Shown: positions 25,923-35,862 of the stretch, piece after piece
Layout of the letters: every line of letters starts with the position of its first letter
Position numbering within the stretch: position 1 is the first letter of the stretch
DNA from: Epilithonimonas bovis DSM 19482
Lineage (GTDB): Bacteria > Bacteroidota > Bacteroidia > Flavobacteriales > Weeksellaceae
Assembly: GCF_900108115.1 (NCBI RefSeq)
Contig: NZ_FTPU01000014.1
Location: forward strand, 17,340 to 81,339
Direction of reading: 5' to 3'
DNA length: 64,000 bases
Program-made: the position numbers and the translations under genes
Notes under the pieces: generated by a model
What the model was told of the DNA's origin: nothing
Database searches by the model: none
Seen by the model: the letters and a program-made list of their open reading frames with translations, nothing else

Positions 25923-27740
25923 TCACTTAGCAGGCTTGATTACATTTTTGGCCCAGAGATCCATCTTTCTCTCAAGGATTTCTAAAGGAAGGCAACCCTG
26001 GCTTAGAACCTCATCATGAAATGCGGCCAGATTAAATTTTGACCCCAACTGTTTCTGATATTTGTTTCTCAGCTCTCTGATTTTCATGGCACCTGCTTTA
26101 TAACTCAAAGCCTGTCCCGGCATTGCCATATAACGCTCCACTTCGGCGGTGGCGCCAGCTTCGTCATAGGCAACGTTACTCAGAAAATATTGGATAGCCT
26201 GCTCTCGCGTCATCTGGCCAGTATGCAAACCGGTATCTATCACCAGGCGCACCGCCCGCAGCATCTCATCACTCAGAGAACCCATTTTTTGATAAGGGTC
26301 TGTGTAAAGGCCAAGCTCCTGGCCAAGCGACTCGCAGTAAAGCGCCCAACCTTCGCCGTAAGCGCCAATCCACCCAAACCGCATAAATTTGGGCAGCTTG
26401 GTATTCTCCTGTTGCAATGAGATCTGATAATGATGCCCGGGTATTGCTTCATGAAGAAAAAGAGACTCCATCCCCGAGGTCACATTGAATTTGCGCGGAT
26501 CCGGGATTGGGATATAAAAAATACCTGGCCTGCTACCATCTGGGCTGCCTTGTATATACTCTGCACTGGCACTGGCCTCTCTGTATTTTTCGGTTTGTCT
26601 GATTTCGAAAGGCGTTTTTGGCGTTACATTAAACATGGTTTTCAACTTTGGTGTAATTTTATCCAAAATTGACTGGAAACCCGCCAAGACCTCAGCAGAA
26701 TTCTTATAAGGCATGGCTTTGGGATCACTTTTTACAAAATTTAGAAACTCATCCAGCGATCCTTTATAATTGAGCTGAGTCTTCACCTTTTCCATTTCTT
26801 TTCTCAACCTTTCTACTTCTGAGAGCCCCGTTTTGTGTATCTCGTCCGGTGTTTTATCAGTTGTTGTCCAGCTTTTTACATAATAGCTATAGATATTGCT
26901 ACCATTCGGCAATGCATTATAGCCGTCAGTTAGCCTTGCTTTGGGCAGATACTCTTTCTCCAGGAAGTCAGCCATCTTCAGATACGCAGGAATCAGTTTG
27001 TTTTTGATAGCATCCTGATAAAGTTTAGAATACTTATTGGCAATAACAGGTGTAAAATCCTTAGGGAGATTCTTAACAGGACCGTAAAAAATATTTTTAT
27101 CAAAATCGTCTGTGATAATCTCCTGGGCTCTAAGCTGTGGAATCATTTTTAAAACCAAAGCTTTGGGTAAAACAACATTATTGACGATTCCTGCTCGAAA
27201 GTTTGAGATCGCTGTATCCATCCATACCGGAAACTGATCAACCCTGCTTAGCCAGTTTTCGTAATCCTTTTCAGTTTTAAAGGGCTGTATGCCGCTGCCG
27301 CTTCCCAACATCGGGAAATCCAAAGGCAATCCGGAAAATTGTGTAAAAGGGATATACTCCGGATGGTAGGCGTAGCGTTCCTGTTTATCGATAATGGTAT
27401 ATTCCAGCACATCATACACCACTTTCCTGTCATCATCAAGGCTGTTGTAATCCACCAGCTTCAGCTGATTCTGTACAGAATTATAAAACGCAATTTCTTT
27501 TTTGATAAATGCCTGGCTAATATTGTTCGGCAATTGGTCATTATAACGGTTGTCGCCTTGAGATGTGGCTTCCAGCGGATAAAACTTAAGATATTCTTCA
27601 TAATAACCGGCCGCTATAGAGTCCAGGTTGGGTGACTTCATAATATTGGCAGCGTTCAGCATTGGTGAATCTTCTTTTTTGCAAGAAAAAAGAGCCGTAA
27701 TAATGATAAAAAGGGAGAGCGTTTTAAGGAAAGAATTCAT
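25923..27740 (-). CDS. DUF885 lipoprotein, putative zinc peptidase
   Basis: A 605-residue protein with a type II signal (ALFSCKKED; lipidated Cys). The DUF885 signature LFLHEAIPGHHYQ gives an HExxGHH zinc-binding-like motif, followed by the acidic AYGEGWALYCE that may supply a third ligand. DUF885 proteins resemble thermolysin-like peptidases, but substrates are unknown. Single gene, convergent with nth. Confidence 0.88.
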   Translation of the reverse strand: MNSFLKTLSLFIIITALFSCKKEDSPMLNAANIMKSPNLDSIAAGYYEEYLKFYPLEATSQGDNRYNDQLPNNISQAFIKKEIAFYNSVQNQLKLVDYNSLDDDRKVVYDVLEYTIIDKQERYAYHPEYIPFTQFSGLPLDFPMLGSGSGIQPFKTEKDYENWLSRVDQFPVWMDTAISNFRAGIVNNVVLPKALVLKMIPQLRAQEIITDDFDKNIFYGPVKNLPKDFTPVIANKYSKLYQDAIKNKLIPAYLKMADFLEKEYLPKARLTDGYNALPNGSNIYSYYVKSWTTTDKTPDEIHKTGLSEVERLRKEMEKVKTQLNYKGSLDEFLNFVKSDPKAMPYKNSAEVLAGFQSILDKITPKLKTMFNVTPKTPFEIRQTEKYREASASAEYIQGSPDGSRPGIFYIPIPDPRKFNVTSGMESLFLHEAIPGHHYQISLQQENTKLPKFMRFGWIGAYGEGWALYCESLGQELGLYTDPYQKMGSLSDEMLRAVRLVIDTGLHTGQMTREQAIQYFLSNVAYDEAGATAEVERYMAMPGQALSYKAGAMKIRELRNKYQKQLGSKFNLAAFHDEVLSQGCLPLEILERKMDLWAKNVIKPAK

Positions 27741-27898
27741 CTTAATAGAAAATATTTGGCACTGTAAAGATAGGGTTTTAGATCAAGTATATTTTTATTT
27801 TGCTTCAAAACTTATTAGTCAAAAACATATTTTTAACGGTAAGAGAAGAGAATTAATAAAAATAATAATCAAAAATTTTTCTCAATCATTCTATTTTT

Positions 27899-27906
27899 TA
27901 TCTTTG
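27899..27906 (+). promoter_or_regulatory. -7 box of the acidic hypothetical gene
   Basis: TATCTTTG fits TAnnTTTG, 43 bp before the ATG at 27950. Confidence 0.45.
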
Positions 27907-27949
27907 TTATGCACTAATAAAACATTTATTTATAATTATTATCCTTATA

Positions 27950-28405
27950 ATGAAAGGAATATTAAAGATCTACCATCCGGAGGAGACACTCAAGTATTTT
28001 ATTAAAAGTACGTACTGCAAATCGGTTTACAGCAATACCAAAAACTTTTTAGAAGTGGAAATCTTAACCGATGATTCTTTGGATCATGTAGAAGACGACT
28101 CGCTGCAATACAATTTCCCGCAGCTTTCCCTTAATGTTTTTGACTATCCCATTGCCGTGTCGGATCTTGCCGGGCACAGTTTCCACATAGAAGATACGGA
28201 TGACGACACCTACACAGAGGCAGACCTTTTTGATGATGAAGAAGCTTTTCTTTTTGACAATGATCTGACTTTCGAGAATAAGGATGGCGAGCTTCAATTG
28301 TGCTGGACAGGCAGTATTACCGATTTTTATACCGGTGCAGACGAGCCCATCCCGTTCAAACTGAAGTGCAATTTCCGTCAGGATGACATCGAGGTAGACG
28401 AGTAA
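27950..28405 (+). CDS. Acidic hypothetical protein
   Basis: This 151-residue protein has no signal peptide or membrane helix and is very acidic, with runs of Asp/Glu (EDTDDDTYTEADLFDDEEAF). I do not recognise a family. It has its own -7 box and lies 73 bp upstream of the first TonB-like gene, so it may or may not belong to that locus. Confidence 0.75.
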   Translation: MKGILKIYHPEETLKYFIKSTYCKSVYSNTKNFLEVEILTDDSLDHVEDDSLQYNFPQLSLNVFDYPIAVSDLAGHSFHIEDTDDDTYTEADLFDDEEAFLFDNDLTFENKDGELQLCWTGSITDFYTGADEPIPFKLKCNFRQDDIEVDE

Positions 28406-28478
28406 TCCTTCTCAAAAAATAATATTTATATTTACAAATCGTTATAAACTCATTGTAACGATAAATTACTATTGATTG

Positions 28479-29408
28479 ATGTATCAGGATCTGGACGATA
28501 TTGTTTTTGAAGACCGCCACAAGGCTTATGGTGCTTATGAATTCCGTAAGCATTATGACTTTACCCTTACCAAAGCCGTGGTTGTAGGGATTTTTATCTT
28601 CTGCGTGCTCTTTTTTATTCCGGCATCATTAACCAAAACACCCAGGAAAACAGCAATTAACAGCGAAAAAATAATTCCTGTTGACCTTACCGAGATGCGC
28701 ATCAATTATGGCGACAACCGCAATGGGAATGGCGCAGAAGAACCCAAAGCCGAAGAAGGAAGCCCGGCGCCCGTGATTGAGAAAAAACAGGAAAAAGAAA
28801 CAGTTTCAGAGATTGCGAAATCATCTAAAGACAACACAGACAAAGACATACCCGATAATGTTGTCCCGACACCTACCAGAACTAAAAACCCGCCCGTAGC
28901 CAGCAAAAAATCAAACGACAAAGCCAATTCGCCCGTGGTGGCTAATTCTACCAAAACCGTAAAAGGCAATACCAACGCAAAAGGCGATATCAAGAAAGAA
29001 AATGCCACCGGTGACGGCCGTGGAAATGCAGCCATTGGCAATCTGCTAAAAGGCCGTGGTACAAAAGCAGGATCTCAGGGTAATGGTTCCGGGCCGGGCA
29101 ATTATGGCGATCCTCTGGGTGGCGACGGCGACGGAAACAGCCTTATTGGCATCGACAGAAAACTAGTCGGTTTTATCCCGGGGACTATGGGGAGGGGCGG
29201 TGCGCAACCTAGCCAAAGCTGCTCAGCCAGTGGCAGCATTACTATTTCTTACACAGTTGATAAGTCGGGAAAGGTTGTATCTGCCAGGCGCCAAAGCGGC
29301 AGCTCGGATCCCTGCCTCATCAGTACGGCTACCAGCTGGGTAAAGCAATATGTAAAAGCAGAACCTGCCAATGTATCTTCAAAGGGAACGTACAAAATCG
29401 TGTTCTAA
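28479..29408 (+). CDS. TonB-like protein 1 with paired-Cys C-terminal domain
   Basis: A 309-residue protein with a Bacteroidota TonB N-terminus (DIVFEDRHKAYGAYEFRK), a helix at about 31-51, a long Pro/Lys/Asn/Gly-rich periplasmic linker, and a short C-terminal domain. That domain begins after VGFIPGTMGRGG and has C248 and C279, 31 residues apart, around YTVDKSGKVVSARRQSG. The same domain recurs in the second gene downstream (30152-30808). ATG at 28479 is preferred to the TTG before it. An energy-transducing or periplasmic partner role is inferred. Confidence 0.8.
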   Translation: MYQDLDDIVFEDRHKAYGAYEFRKHYDFTLTKAVVVGIFIFCVLFFIPASLTKTPRKTAINSEKIIPVDLTEMRINYGDNRNGNGAEEPKAEEGSPAPVIEKKQEKETVSEIAKSSKDNTDKDIPDNVVPTPTRTKNPPVASKKSNDKANSPVVANSTKTVKGNTNAKGDIKKENATGDGRGNAAIGNLLKGRGTKAGSQGNGSGPGNYGDPLGGDGDGNSLIGIDRKLVGFIPGTMGRGGAQPSQSCSASGSITISYTVDKSGKVVSARRQSGSSDPCLISTATSWVKQYVKAEPANVSSKGTYKIVF

Positions 29409-29474
29409 TCGTCTTAAGAGGATTTTTTCTTAAAATATTGGACAATCCATTCGGATAAGTCCTTAGTTAATTCT

Positions 29475-29482
29475 TAAATTTG
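29475..29482 (+). promoter_or_regulatory. Possible -7 box before the ExbB-like gene
   Basis: TAAATTTG fits TAnnTTTG and ends 25 bp before the ATG at 29508. It suggests that this gene can be transcribed separately from TonB-like 1. Confidence 0.4.
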
Positions 29483-29507
29483 AAGGGTCAAAAACAAAAT
29501 CAAAACT

Positions 29508-30149
29508 ATGGCAAAACAGAGTATTTCTATCTGGGAATTTTTATTTAGCGGAGGCCTGTTGAGCGTTTCCCTGATTATGATTCTGATTTTTTTTGGGATT
29601 GCAGCCATTGTTTTTTTTGCACAGAAACTATATGCGCTTAACCGGGAAAATCAGGTAGATCCTTATCTACTAAAGAACGTGAATGATCTGCTGAATGATG
29701 GCCGAATCCAATCCGCGGTTGATTTTTGCAGAAGAGACAACTCACCGGAAGCGCGCAGCGTAGAAAAAGGCCTCTCAAGACTGGGGCGCCCAGTTAACGA
29801 AATTGCAAATGCGATGGAAACTCAGGCACAGATAGAGCTTAACAGTGCTGAGAAAAACGTTGGTTTTCTGGCAACACTTTCCGGCGCTGCACCTATGTTA
29901 GGGCTACTGGGTGGTATTTTGATCTTGGTTTCTACTTTTGGAAGTTTATCAAAAACAGAAACTTTGGTGGCTCAAAATATTTTGGCAGCAGATTTTTATA
30001 AAGCTTTGGCACCAGCCGCTGTGGGGCTTATCGTTGGATTTATTTCTTACATTTTCCACAATATTCTGGTGAGCAAAATAGATTATATGCTGATGAAAAT
30101 CCAGTACCACACCAACGAGTTTCTGGACATCATCAACAAACCTTCTTAA
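29508..30149 (+). CDS. ExbB/TolQ-like protein with degenerate pore residues
   Basis: A 213-residue protein of the MotA/TolQ/ExbB family with three membrane segments (about 18-38, 120-142, 165-188). Fold motifs are clear (SGAAPMLGLLGG and AAVGLIVGFISY). Aligned by eye to E. coli ExbB, the polar pore residues are changed: Thr148 is G136, Glu176 is K165, Thr181 is A170. No exbD gene accompanies it. The next gene begins 2 bp after its stop. A channel role is therefore doubtful; a scaffold for the flanking TonB-like proteins is possible. Confidence 0.85.
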   Translation: MAKQSISIWEFLFSGGLLSVSLIMILIFFGIAAIVFFAQKLYALNRENQVDPYLLKNVNDLLNDGRIQSAVDFCRRDNSPEARSVEKGLSRLGRPVNEIANAMETQAQIELNSAEKNVGFLATLSGAAPMLGLLGGILILVSTFGSLSKTETLVAQNILAADFYKALAPAAVGLIVGFISYIFHNILVSKIDYMLMKIQYHTNEFLDIINKPS

Positions 30150-30151
30150 CA

Positions 30152-30808
30152 ATGGATTTTCGTCGAAAAACAAAAAGGCTTTCCGGTTTGCCAATTGCAT
30201 TTTATGTAGTTGTGCTGTTGTTTTTTGTGCTGTTGTTTTCCTTTAATTCTTCTTATTACAAAAACTCTGAGATCCCGCAACCTGTTGTCGTAGAAACGCC
30301 ACAAGCGATTGAGGAACCAATACAAGACACATTAACAAAACCGGAAATCTACGTGCCGGAAGCCGAAGTCCTGCCTCCTGTAGCAACAATTGATGATGAT
30401 AAAAATCAAGAGCTAAAAGAAAAAGACAAGGACAAACAGGCCGCTGAAACATCTAAAAAAGAAAAGGTGGCTGATTCTAAAACCAAACAAAAGGAAGAAG
30501 AAAAAAAACAGACAGATCCTAAATCCGACAAAGTCACCAAAATAGGAAAAGACAGACCGCTAACCGCCTTTATCCCGGGAACGATGGGGAAAGCAGGCAA
30601 ATTACCAAAACATAACTGTAAAACCAAAGGCCAGCTTGTGATGTTTTTTACAGTAGACAAGTCAGGCAATGTCACCAGCACCGGAAGAAGCAGCGGCATC
30701 AAGGACGGCTGTAATATTACTGCAGCTGTCATCTGGATGAAGCAATATGTAAAAGCTAAAAAATCCCAAAGTAACTCTCAAGGGACTTATACAATTAATT
30801 TTAATTAA
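30152..30808 (+). CDS. TonB-like protein 2 with paired-Cys C-terminal domain
   Basis: This 218-residue protein has one membrane helix (about 12-30, IAFYVVVLLFFVLLF) and a Lys/Glu-rich linker. Its C-terminal domain is homologous to that of the protein encoded at 28479-29408: AFIPGTMGKAGKLPKHNC, FTVDKSGNVTS and WMKQYVKAK. C156 and C187 are again 31 residues apart. It occupies the place where exbD would be expected but lacks the ExbD pattern of an Asp at the start of the helix. Tightly linked to the ExbB-like gene (2 bp gap). Confidence 0.82.
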   Translation: MDFRRKTKRLSGLPIAFYVVVLLFFVLLFSFNSSYYKNSEIPQPVVVETPQAIEEPIQDTLTKPEIYVPEAEVLPPVATIDDDKNQELKEKDKDKQAAETSKKEKVADSKTKQKEEEKKQTDPKSDKVTKIGKDRPLTAFIPGTMGKAGKLPKHNCKTKGQLVMFFTVDKSGNVTSTGRSSGIKDGCNITAAVIWMKQYVKAKKSQSNSQGTYTINFN

Positions 30809-30890
30809 GGCTAATATCTTTTCGATAAAATGTAATAAATCAAGTGCGATAATTGTTTTAATTAGATAACCTTTTTAAAACTGATCAGCC

Positions 30891-33212
30891 ATGAAAAATA
30901 GCATTTTATTTTTTCTTATCCTTATCTCAACGGCTTTCTCTGCTCAGCAAAATCTTAAGATTAATGGAAAAATCATTAATTCTGATAAAGAGAAAAATGT
31001 ATCTCCTATTATCATTTACCTTTTGGATCAAGATAATCACTTAATAAAATCGACCTTTGCTCAGGATTCGAAGTTTGAATTCGACCAGTTGAAGTCGGGG
31101 AATTATCATCTTCAACTCTCGTCAGATGAAACAATTCAGAATGAGAAGCCATTTTATCTGGAAAAAAATCTCGAGCTTTCAATTGCATTTGAACTGAAAA
31201 GCCAAAAAATTGATGAGGTAACAATCACGGCTAAGAAAAAGACTTTCAAGGTAGAAAATGGGAATATTACGCTGGATGTTGCTAATTCAGCTCTGAATAA
31301 ATTACCGACATCTTCAGAATTATTATCAAAATTACCTTTTGTAATGATGGATGCAAACGGCGAAGGTTTATCGTTTGTTGGAAAAGGAACACCTTTGCTT
31401 TATGTTGACAATCAGCGAGTGGATTTTGCGACATTATCTGCAATTTCAGTGGACGACATCAAGTCTGTAGAAGTTATTAGAAATCCGTCTGTTAAATATG
31501 AATCGGAAGGAAAAGCAGTTATCAAAGTTAATCTTAAAAAGAGTAGAAAAGATGGTTCGCAATTGAGTCTTTCGGAAACGGCAACTTTCCAAAAACGATT
31601 CAGTAATTATCTTTCAGCTAATTTTCAGCAAAAGAAAAATAAAACCGAGTGGAAACTGAATTCTTCCTACAACCAAGTCAATCATTGGGAAAGCAATGGT
31701 TTTGATTATCAAGTTCCAAGTAAAAATATTAGTTCCGATTATGTTATTAAATCCATCACAAAACGCCCGCAAACTATTTTTGGAGCGAGTTTGTATCAGG
31801 AACTGAATGACGACGGCGATTACATAACGCTAAGTTTTAATATGAATTTCAGACCTGATAAAGGCGATAACAATACCAATACTTTCTATTCAGAAAATGG
31901 TAATTCTACTTTTGTTAAAACCCTGAATCAGCAAGACAGAAACCGAGCGACCATCAATTCTATCTTTAATTATAAAAAGAAAATAACAGATTGGGATGCT
32001 GAGATTTTGACCGGATTTCAGTTCAAAAGAGAGAGCGATAATGTGGATTATAGTTTTTATAATGATACCAATAATTCCGGTTACGAGTTCAATCAGTTTC
32101 GTCATCAGTTATATTCTGGAAATGCTTATTCCGGAAGAATTGATATAGAGAAAAAATTGAGTGACAATTACAATCTTGAACTAGGCGGAAGCTTCACAAA
32201 AGCAGAAACCAACACCAATAACAAAACGGTTTTTCAGAATAATCAAAATCCTGAATTTTATCAATACCAATTCAAAGAATCGAATCTTGCAGGTTATACC
32301 AATCTCGCCATTACTGCTGACAAATGGAATATCAATGCAGGTTTGAGAGCTGAAACAACCAATGCGCAAGGTTTTGATGTGATTGAGAATGCAACTAAAA
32401 TCAAGAGAGATTATCTCGACTGGTTCCCCAATGCGGAAATCAGTTTCAAGCAAAATGACAATTATGATTATACTTTGAACTTCAGAAAAAGCATTTCCCG
32501 TCCGAGTTATGGAAATCTGGCTTCCGGAGGTTTATATGGAAGTCCATACGTTGAATATCAAGGAAATCCAGACTTAGTTCCAACTTATACCAACACGATT
32601 ACTTTTACCACAAATCTGAAAAAAATCTCTGTCAACGCTTCTGCTTACAACAGCAAAAATCCTTTCGGTTACACCTTGGTTTATGATGAGGTAAGAAATA
32701 TTTCCAAATTTCAACCGGTTAATTTCGATAAAGAAATGGGTATTTCTTTAGGCATTGATTCTCTTTTTCAAGGAAAAAAGTGGACGTCTCAGAACAGTCT
32801 TTCCGTTAATTATGATAAAATCGAAGATTCTCTAGCCGTTCTGAAAAATTCGACGCCTTATGTTTATTTTTCAACTAATAATACTGTGAATGTTTGGAAG
32901 TATTTGTCAATTCTGCTGGACGGTTCTTATATCACAAAACGTGTGGAAGGTTTGTATGAAAACAATGCAATGTGTTTGGTCAATCTTGGGATGACGTCTT
33001 CTATTTCCGATTTTGATTTTACAGTTCGATACAATGATGTTTTCAATCAGATGAATTATATGCAGAAAATGTCTTATAGCGGAATCAATTCAACTGGCAC
33101 TTTTTTTGGAAATACGCCAACGATATCTTTTTCAGCAAAGTATAATTTTGGTAAACTGAAAAAATCCAGTTACAAGGAAAATGCTGTCAACGTAACTTCG
33201 AACAGATTATAA
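30891..33212 (+). CDS. TonB-dependent receptor, outer-membrane beta-barrel family
   Basis: A 773-residue outer-membrane protein. Signal peptide (FLILISTAFSAQ), then a carboxypeptidase-regulatory-like domain (about 22-105), a plug region (KLPTSSELLSKLPFVMM, VEVIRNPSVKYESEG) and a C-terminal barrel rich in aromatic strands. Substrate unknown. It lies 82 bp downstream of TonB-like 2 and could be the receptor energised by that module, which is inference from position only. Confidence 0.87.
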   Translation: MKNSILFFLILISTAFSAQQNLKINGKIINSDKEKNVSPIIIYLLDQDNHLIKSTFAQDSKFEFDQLKSGNYHLQLSSDETIQNEKPFYLEKNLELSIAFELKSQKIDEVTITAKKKTFKVENGNITLDVANSALNKLPTSSELLSKLPFVMMDANGEGLSFVGKGTPLLYVDNQRVDFATLSAISVDDIKSVEVIRNPSVKYESEGKAVIKVNLKKSRKDGSQLSLSETATFQKRFSNYLSANFQQKKNKTEWKLNSSYNQVNHWESNGFDYQVPSKNISSDYVIKSITKRPQTIFGASLYQELNDDGDYITLSFNMNFRPDKGDNNTNTFYSENGNSTFVKTLNQQDRNRATINSIFNYKKKITDWDAEILTGFQFKRESDNVDYSFYNDTNNSGYEFNQFRHQLYSGNAYSGRIDIEKKLSDNYNLELGGSFTKAETNTNNKTVFQNNQNPEFYQYQFKESNLAGYTNLAITADKWNINAGLRAETTNAQGFDVIENATKIKRDYLDWFPNAEISFKQNDNYDYTLNFRKSISRPSYGNLASGGLYGSPYVEYQGNPDLVPTYTNTITFTTNLKKISVNASAYNSKNPFGYTLVYDEVRNISKFQPVNFDKEMGISLGIDSLFQGKKWTSQNSLSVNYDKIEDSLAVLKNSTPYVYFSTNNTVNVWKYLSILLDGSYITKRVEGLYENNAMCLVNLGMTSSISDFDFTVRYNDVFNQMNYMQKMSYSGINSTGTFFGNTPTISFSAKYNFGKLKKSSYKENAVNVTSNRL

Positions 33213-33222
33213 TCAATGAATT

Positions 33223-33447
33223 ATGGAATTAATGACACTCAGGATTTTCAATACAGAAGTAGAAGCAGAATTGCTCAAAGCTTATCTGGAAACCAACGGC
33301 ATTGAAACCTTTGTTTTTGGGAATATTTTAGCCAATACTTACAATTTATTCAACAATACAAGTGGCGGCGTTCAGCTAAAAGTCTCAGAAAATGACTTTG
33401 GAAAAGCTAATCAATTGATGAATGAATTTTATAATACAGATAATTAA
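33223..33447 (+). CDS. DUF2007 small protein
   Basis: A 74-residue cytoplasmic protein of the DUF2007 family (ACT-like fold): LRIFNTEVEAELLKAYLET, then GGVQLKVSENDFGKA. Members are called putative signal-transducing proteins without proven function. It starts 10 bp after the receptor stop, probably the same transcript. Confidence 0.85.
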   Translation: MELMTLRIFNTEVEAELLKAYLETNGIETFVFGNILANTYNLFNNTSGGVQLKVSENDFGKANQLMNEFYNTDN

Positions 33448-33480
33448 AACCCTTTCAGAGTTCAAAACTCTGAAAGGGTT
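33448..33480. repeat. Near-perfect palindrome between convergent genes, probable terminator
   Basis: AACCCTTTCAGAGTT (33448-33462) pairs fully with AACTCTGAAAGGGTT (33466-33480) over a 3-nt loop. It sits between the DUF2007 gene and the minus-strand receptor gene and could end both. It resembles the palindrome at 8401-8433 in size and style. Confidence 0.8.
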
Positions 33481-33497
33481 ATTAAAAATCGTCTGAT

Positions 33498-35843
33498 CTA
33501 AAACTTAAAATCTACACCCACATAGAAATTTTGCTTCATAATTGGTGCATAAACCATTCCGCCGTCAAAGTAATTTCCAAAGGGATTTCCAGCATCCAGA
33601 ATCGCAACTTTTTGCTGATAGCCCGTTAAGTTTTCTCCACCTAAATAAATTCTGATTTTCTCAGAAAAGTTTCTGGAAATCTGAGCATTCAAAGTGGCAT
33701 AACTTGGTGAGTAATCTGCTAACTGAAATTCTGTAGGATTTGATTTTGTATTCGGAAGTCTCTGTTTTCCAACTAAATTTAAAGTCGTGTCAAAACTCCA
33801 AAATCTACCTTTCTCAGTTTTATTGGTTGAATAAGCCAGGTTAGCAAATCCACGATGTTTCGCCATAAATGGCACTTTTTTTAATCCGCTCAAATAATCC
33901 AAAGCCACATCATAATATTTGTAAGCCACTCTGAAATCTAAGTTTTTAATTGGCTGAAAATCCCACTGCGTCTGGAAACTGTTTGCAAATGACTTTCCTT
34001 CAAGGTTATAAAACAAAATTTTCTGTGCAGATTCATCCAAATCTGTCACCACCTGATTCTGGAAATCTGTTCTGAAAAAATCAGCTAAAATGGTTGATTT
34101 TCTTCCAAACAACTTAAATTCCTGTTGCAAACTTACTCCATAATTCCAAGCGATTTCAGGCTTCAAACCGTAGATTTCGCCACCATTATTGATGATTTGA
34201 ATTTGACGATTTGATGCAAAATAAGACTGACTTTCCGCAAAGATATTCGCAGTTCGGAAACCTCTTCCAGCCGAAATTCTGAAAATCGTTTTCGGAGTCA
34301 AATCATATTTGAAATTCATTCTAGGTGTAAATTGCGTTCCTGCAAGATTGTGAAAATCAACACGAGCGCCTGTCACCAAAGTGAATTTTTCGCCTGTCAA
34401 AGTATATTCTGCAAACAATCCTGGAACAGTTTCGGTTCTTTTGTAATTGTCCAAAAGATAATCTTCATCGTATTTGTCATAAAGGAAACTAGCTCCAACT
34501 TTATATTTGTTGTTTGTATTTCCGATGATACTTTCGAAAATCAAATTAGAATAATAAGAAGTCTCTTTCCCAAAATAATTTCTCAATCCGAAAAAGCTAT
34601 CTTGCTGATGATAAGTCAATTGGTTCATCCATCCCAAGCTTTGATAAGGTTTTCCTTTGAAAACATAACCTGTTTTATTCCATAATTGAAATCTCGAAAT
34701 ATCAATTCCAACACCATAAAGCGATTGGTCTTCCTGCGGAATCCTTTTATTAAATCCGATTTGTCCTGCCGTTCTTTCGTCTTTCAGATAATTAATTCCG
34801 AAATGCGAAGCAAATCCAGAGTTCTCCAAATCATTGTAATTCAAAAGATAAGCAACATTTAATTGGCTTCCTTTTGGCCTGTCAAGAAAACCGTCATCGT
34901 TCATATCTGTATCGCCAAAAGTGCCGTTACCGTGAAGCAAAACACTTTGAGTCCATTTGTCAGAAATTGGAGAAGTGCTCGTCACATTGGCTTCCACACG
35001 ACCATTGTTATCAGAGAACAAATTGATTTCTGTTTCCGATTTTTTATCATCGTCGTGGGTTTTCAAAAGTTCTGTATTGATTTGTCCTGTGATACTTTCG
35101 TAACCGTTGACAACCGTACTTCCGCCTTTCGTCAGCTGGATTCCGCCAATCCATTTTCCTGGAATGAAATTGAGCCCATAAGGCGAAGCCAATCCACGGA
35201 TTTCAGGTAATTGTTCCTTGGTCAAAAGTGTATATTTCTGGTCAAGTCCGAGCATTTTCAATTGCTTAGTTCCCGTAACCGCATTACTGAACGAAACATC
35301 CACAGTCGCATTGGTTTCAAAACTTTCGGAAAGATTACAACAAGCCGCTTTCAATAATTCTTTGGAACTGATATTGAAAATCAATCCCGCTTCTTTTTTA
35401 CTGATAGCCGTTGCTTCTTTTTCTCTCGTCAGTTTTACACCTTCAATCTGATTCGTTTTTTTATCAGAATCTGAATGATGTTCAAGTGTGTCATTCGGTT
35501 TTTCAAAATCAGAACCTCTTGTATATAGACAACACGCAGGCAGATTTTTGTAAGCATCTTCCGGCGCTTTGAATTTCTCGTTATCGTGACCAACTTCAGC
35601 GATTTGTTTCAGGATATCATCACATTTAACTTTTGATTCGTCAATTGTCATTGTCAAAGTCTGATTATTGGCTGTCCAGTTTGCAGTTTGTGCTCCTGCT
35701 TTCAAGGCTGCTTTTTCTATTCGTGCTTTACATTGTCCGCAATTTCCCTTTACCAAAAACTGTTCTGTAACGGTTTGTGCAAAGGAAAATATGGAACAAA
35801 CGAGCAGCATAAAAAACATAAGTTTCCTACTTAAAATGTTCAT
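33498..35843 (-). CDS. TonB-dependent receptor with N-terminal HMA metal-binding domain
   Basis: An outer-membrane receptor of 781 residues. The frame is open 39 codons further up, but MNILSRKLMFFMLLVCSIFS is the signal peptide. Next comes an HMA domain with GNCGQCKARIEKA (CxxC), a CC motif (PACCLYTR), another CC (KAACCNLSESFETN), the plug (LPEIRGLASPYGLN) and the barrel. Metal handling is inferred from the HMA domain, probably copper or a similar soft metal. It lies 19 bp downstream of the free HMA-protein gene in the same operon. Confidence 0.88.
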   Translation of the reverse strand: MNILSRKLMFFMLLVCSIFSFAQTVTEQFLVKGNCGQCKARIEKAALKAGAQTANWTANNQTLTMTIDESKVKCDDILKQIAEVGHDNEKFKAPEDAYKNLPACCLYTRGSDFEKPNDTLEHHSDSDKKTNQIEGVKLTREKEATAISKKEAGLIFNISSKELLKAACCNLSESFETNATVDVSFSNAVTGTKQLKMLGLDQKYTLLTKEQLPEIRGLASPYGLNFIPGKWIGGIQLTKGGSTVVNGYESITGQINTELLKTHDDDKKSETEINLFSDNNGRVEANVTSTSPISDKWTQSVLLHGNGTFGDTDMNDDGFLDRPKGSQLNVAYLLNYNDLENSGFASHFGINYLKDERTAGQIGFNKRIPQEDQSLYGVGIDISRFQLWNKTGYVFKGKPYQSLGWMNQLTYHQQDSFFGLRNYFGKETSYYSNLIFESIIGNTNNKYKVGASFLYDKYDEDYLLDNYKRTETVPGLFAEYTLTGEKFTLVTGARVDFHNLAGTQFTPRMNFKYDLTPKTIFRISAGRGFRTANIFAESQSYFASNRQIQIINNGGEIYGLKPEIAWNYGVSLQQEFKLFGRKSTILADFFRTDFQNQVVTDLDESAQKILFYNLEGKSFANSFQTQWDFQPIKNLDFRVAYKYYDVALDYLSGLKKVPFMAKHRGFANLAYSTNKTEKGRFWSFDTTLNLVGKQRLPNTKSNPTEFQLADYSPSYATLNAQISRNFSEKIRIYLGGENLTGYQQKVAILDAGNPFGNYFDGGMVYAPIMKQNFYVGVDFKF

Positions 35844-35862
35844 CGTCAAAAATTTAAGTTGA

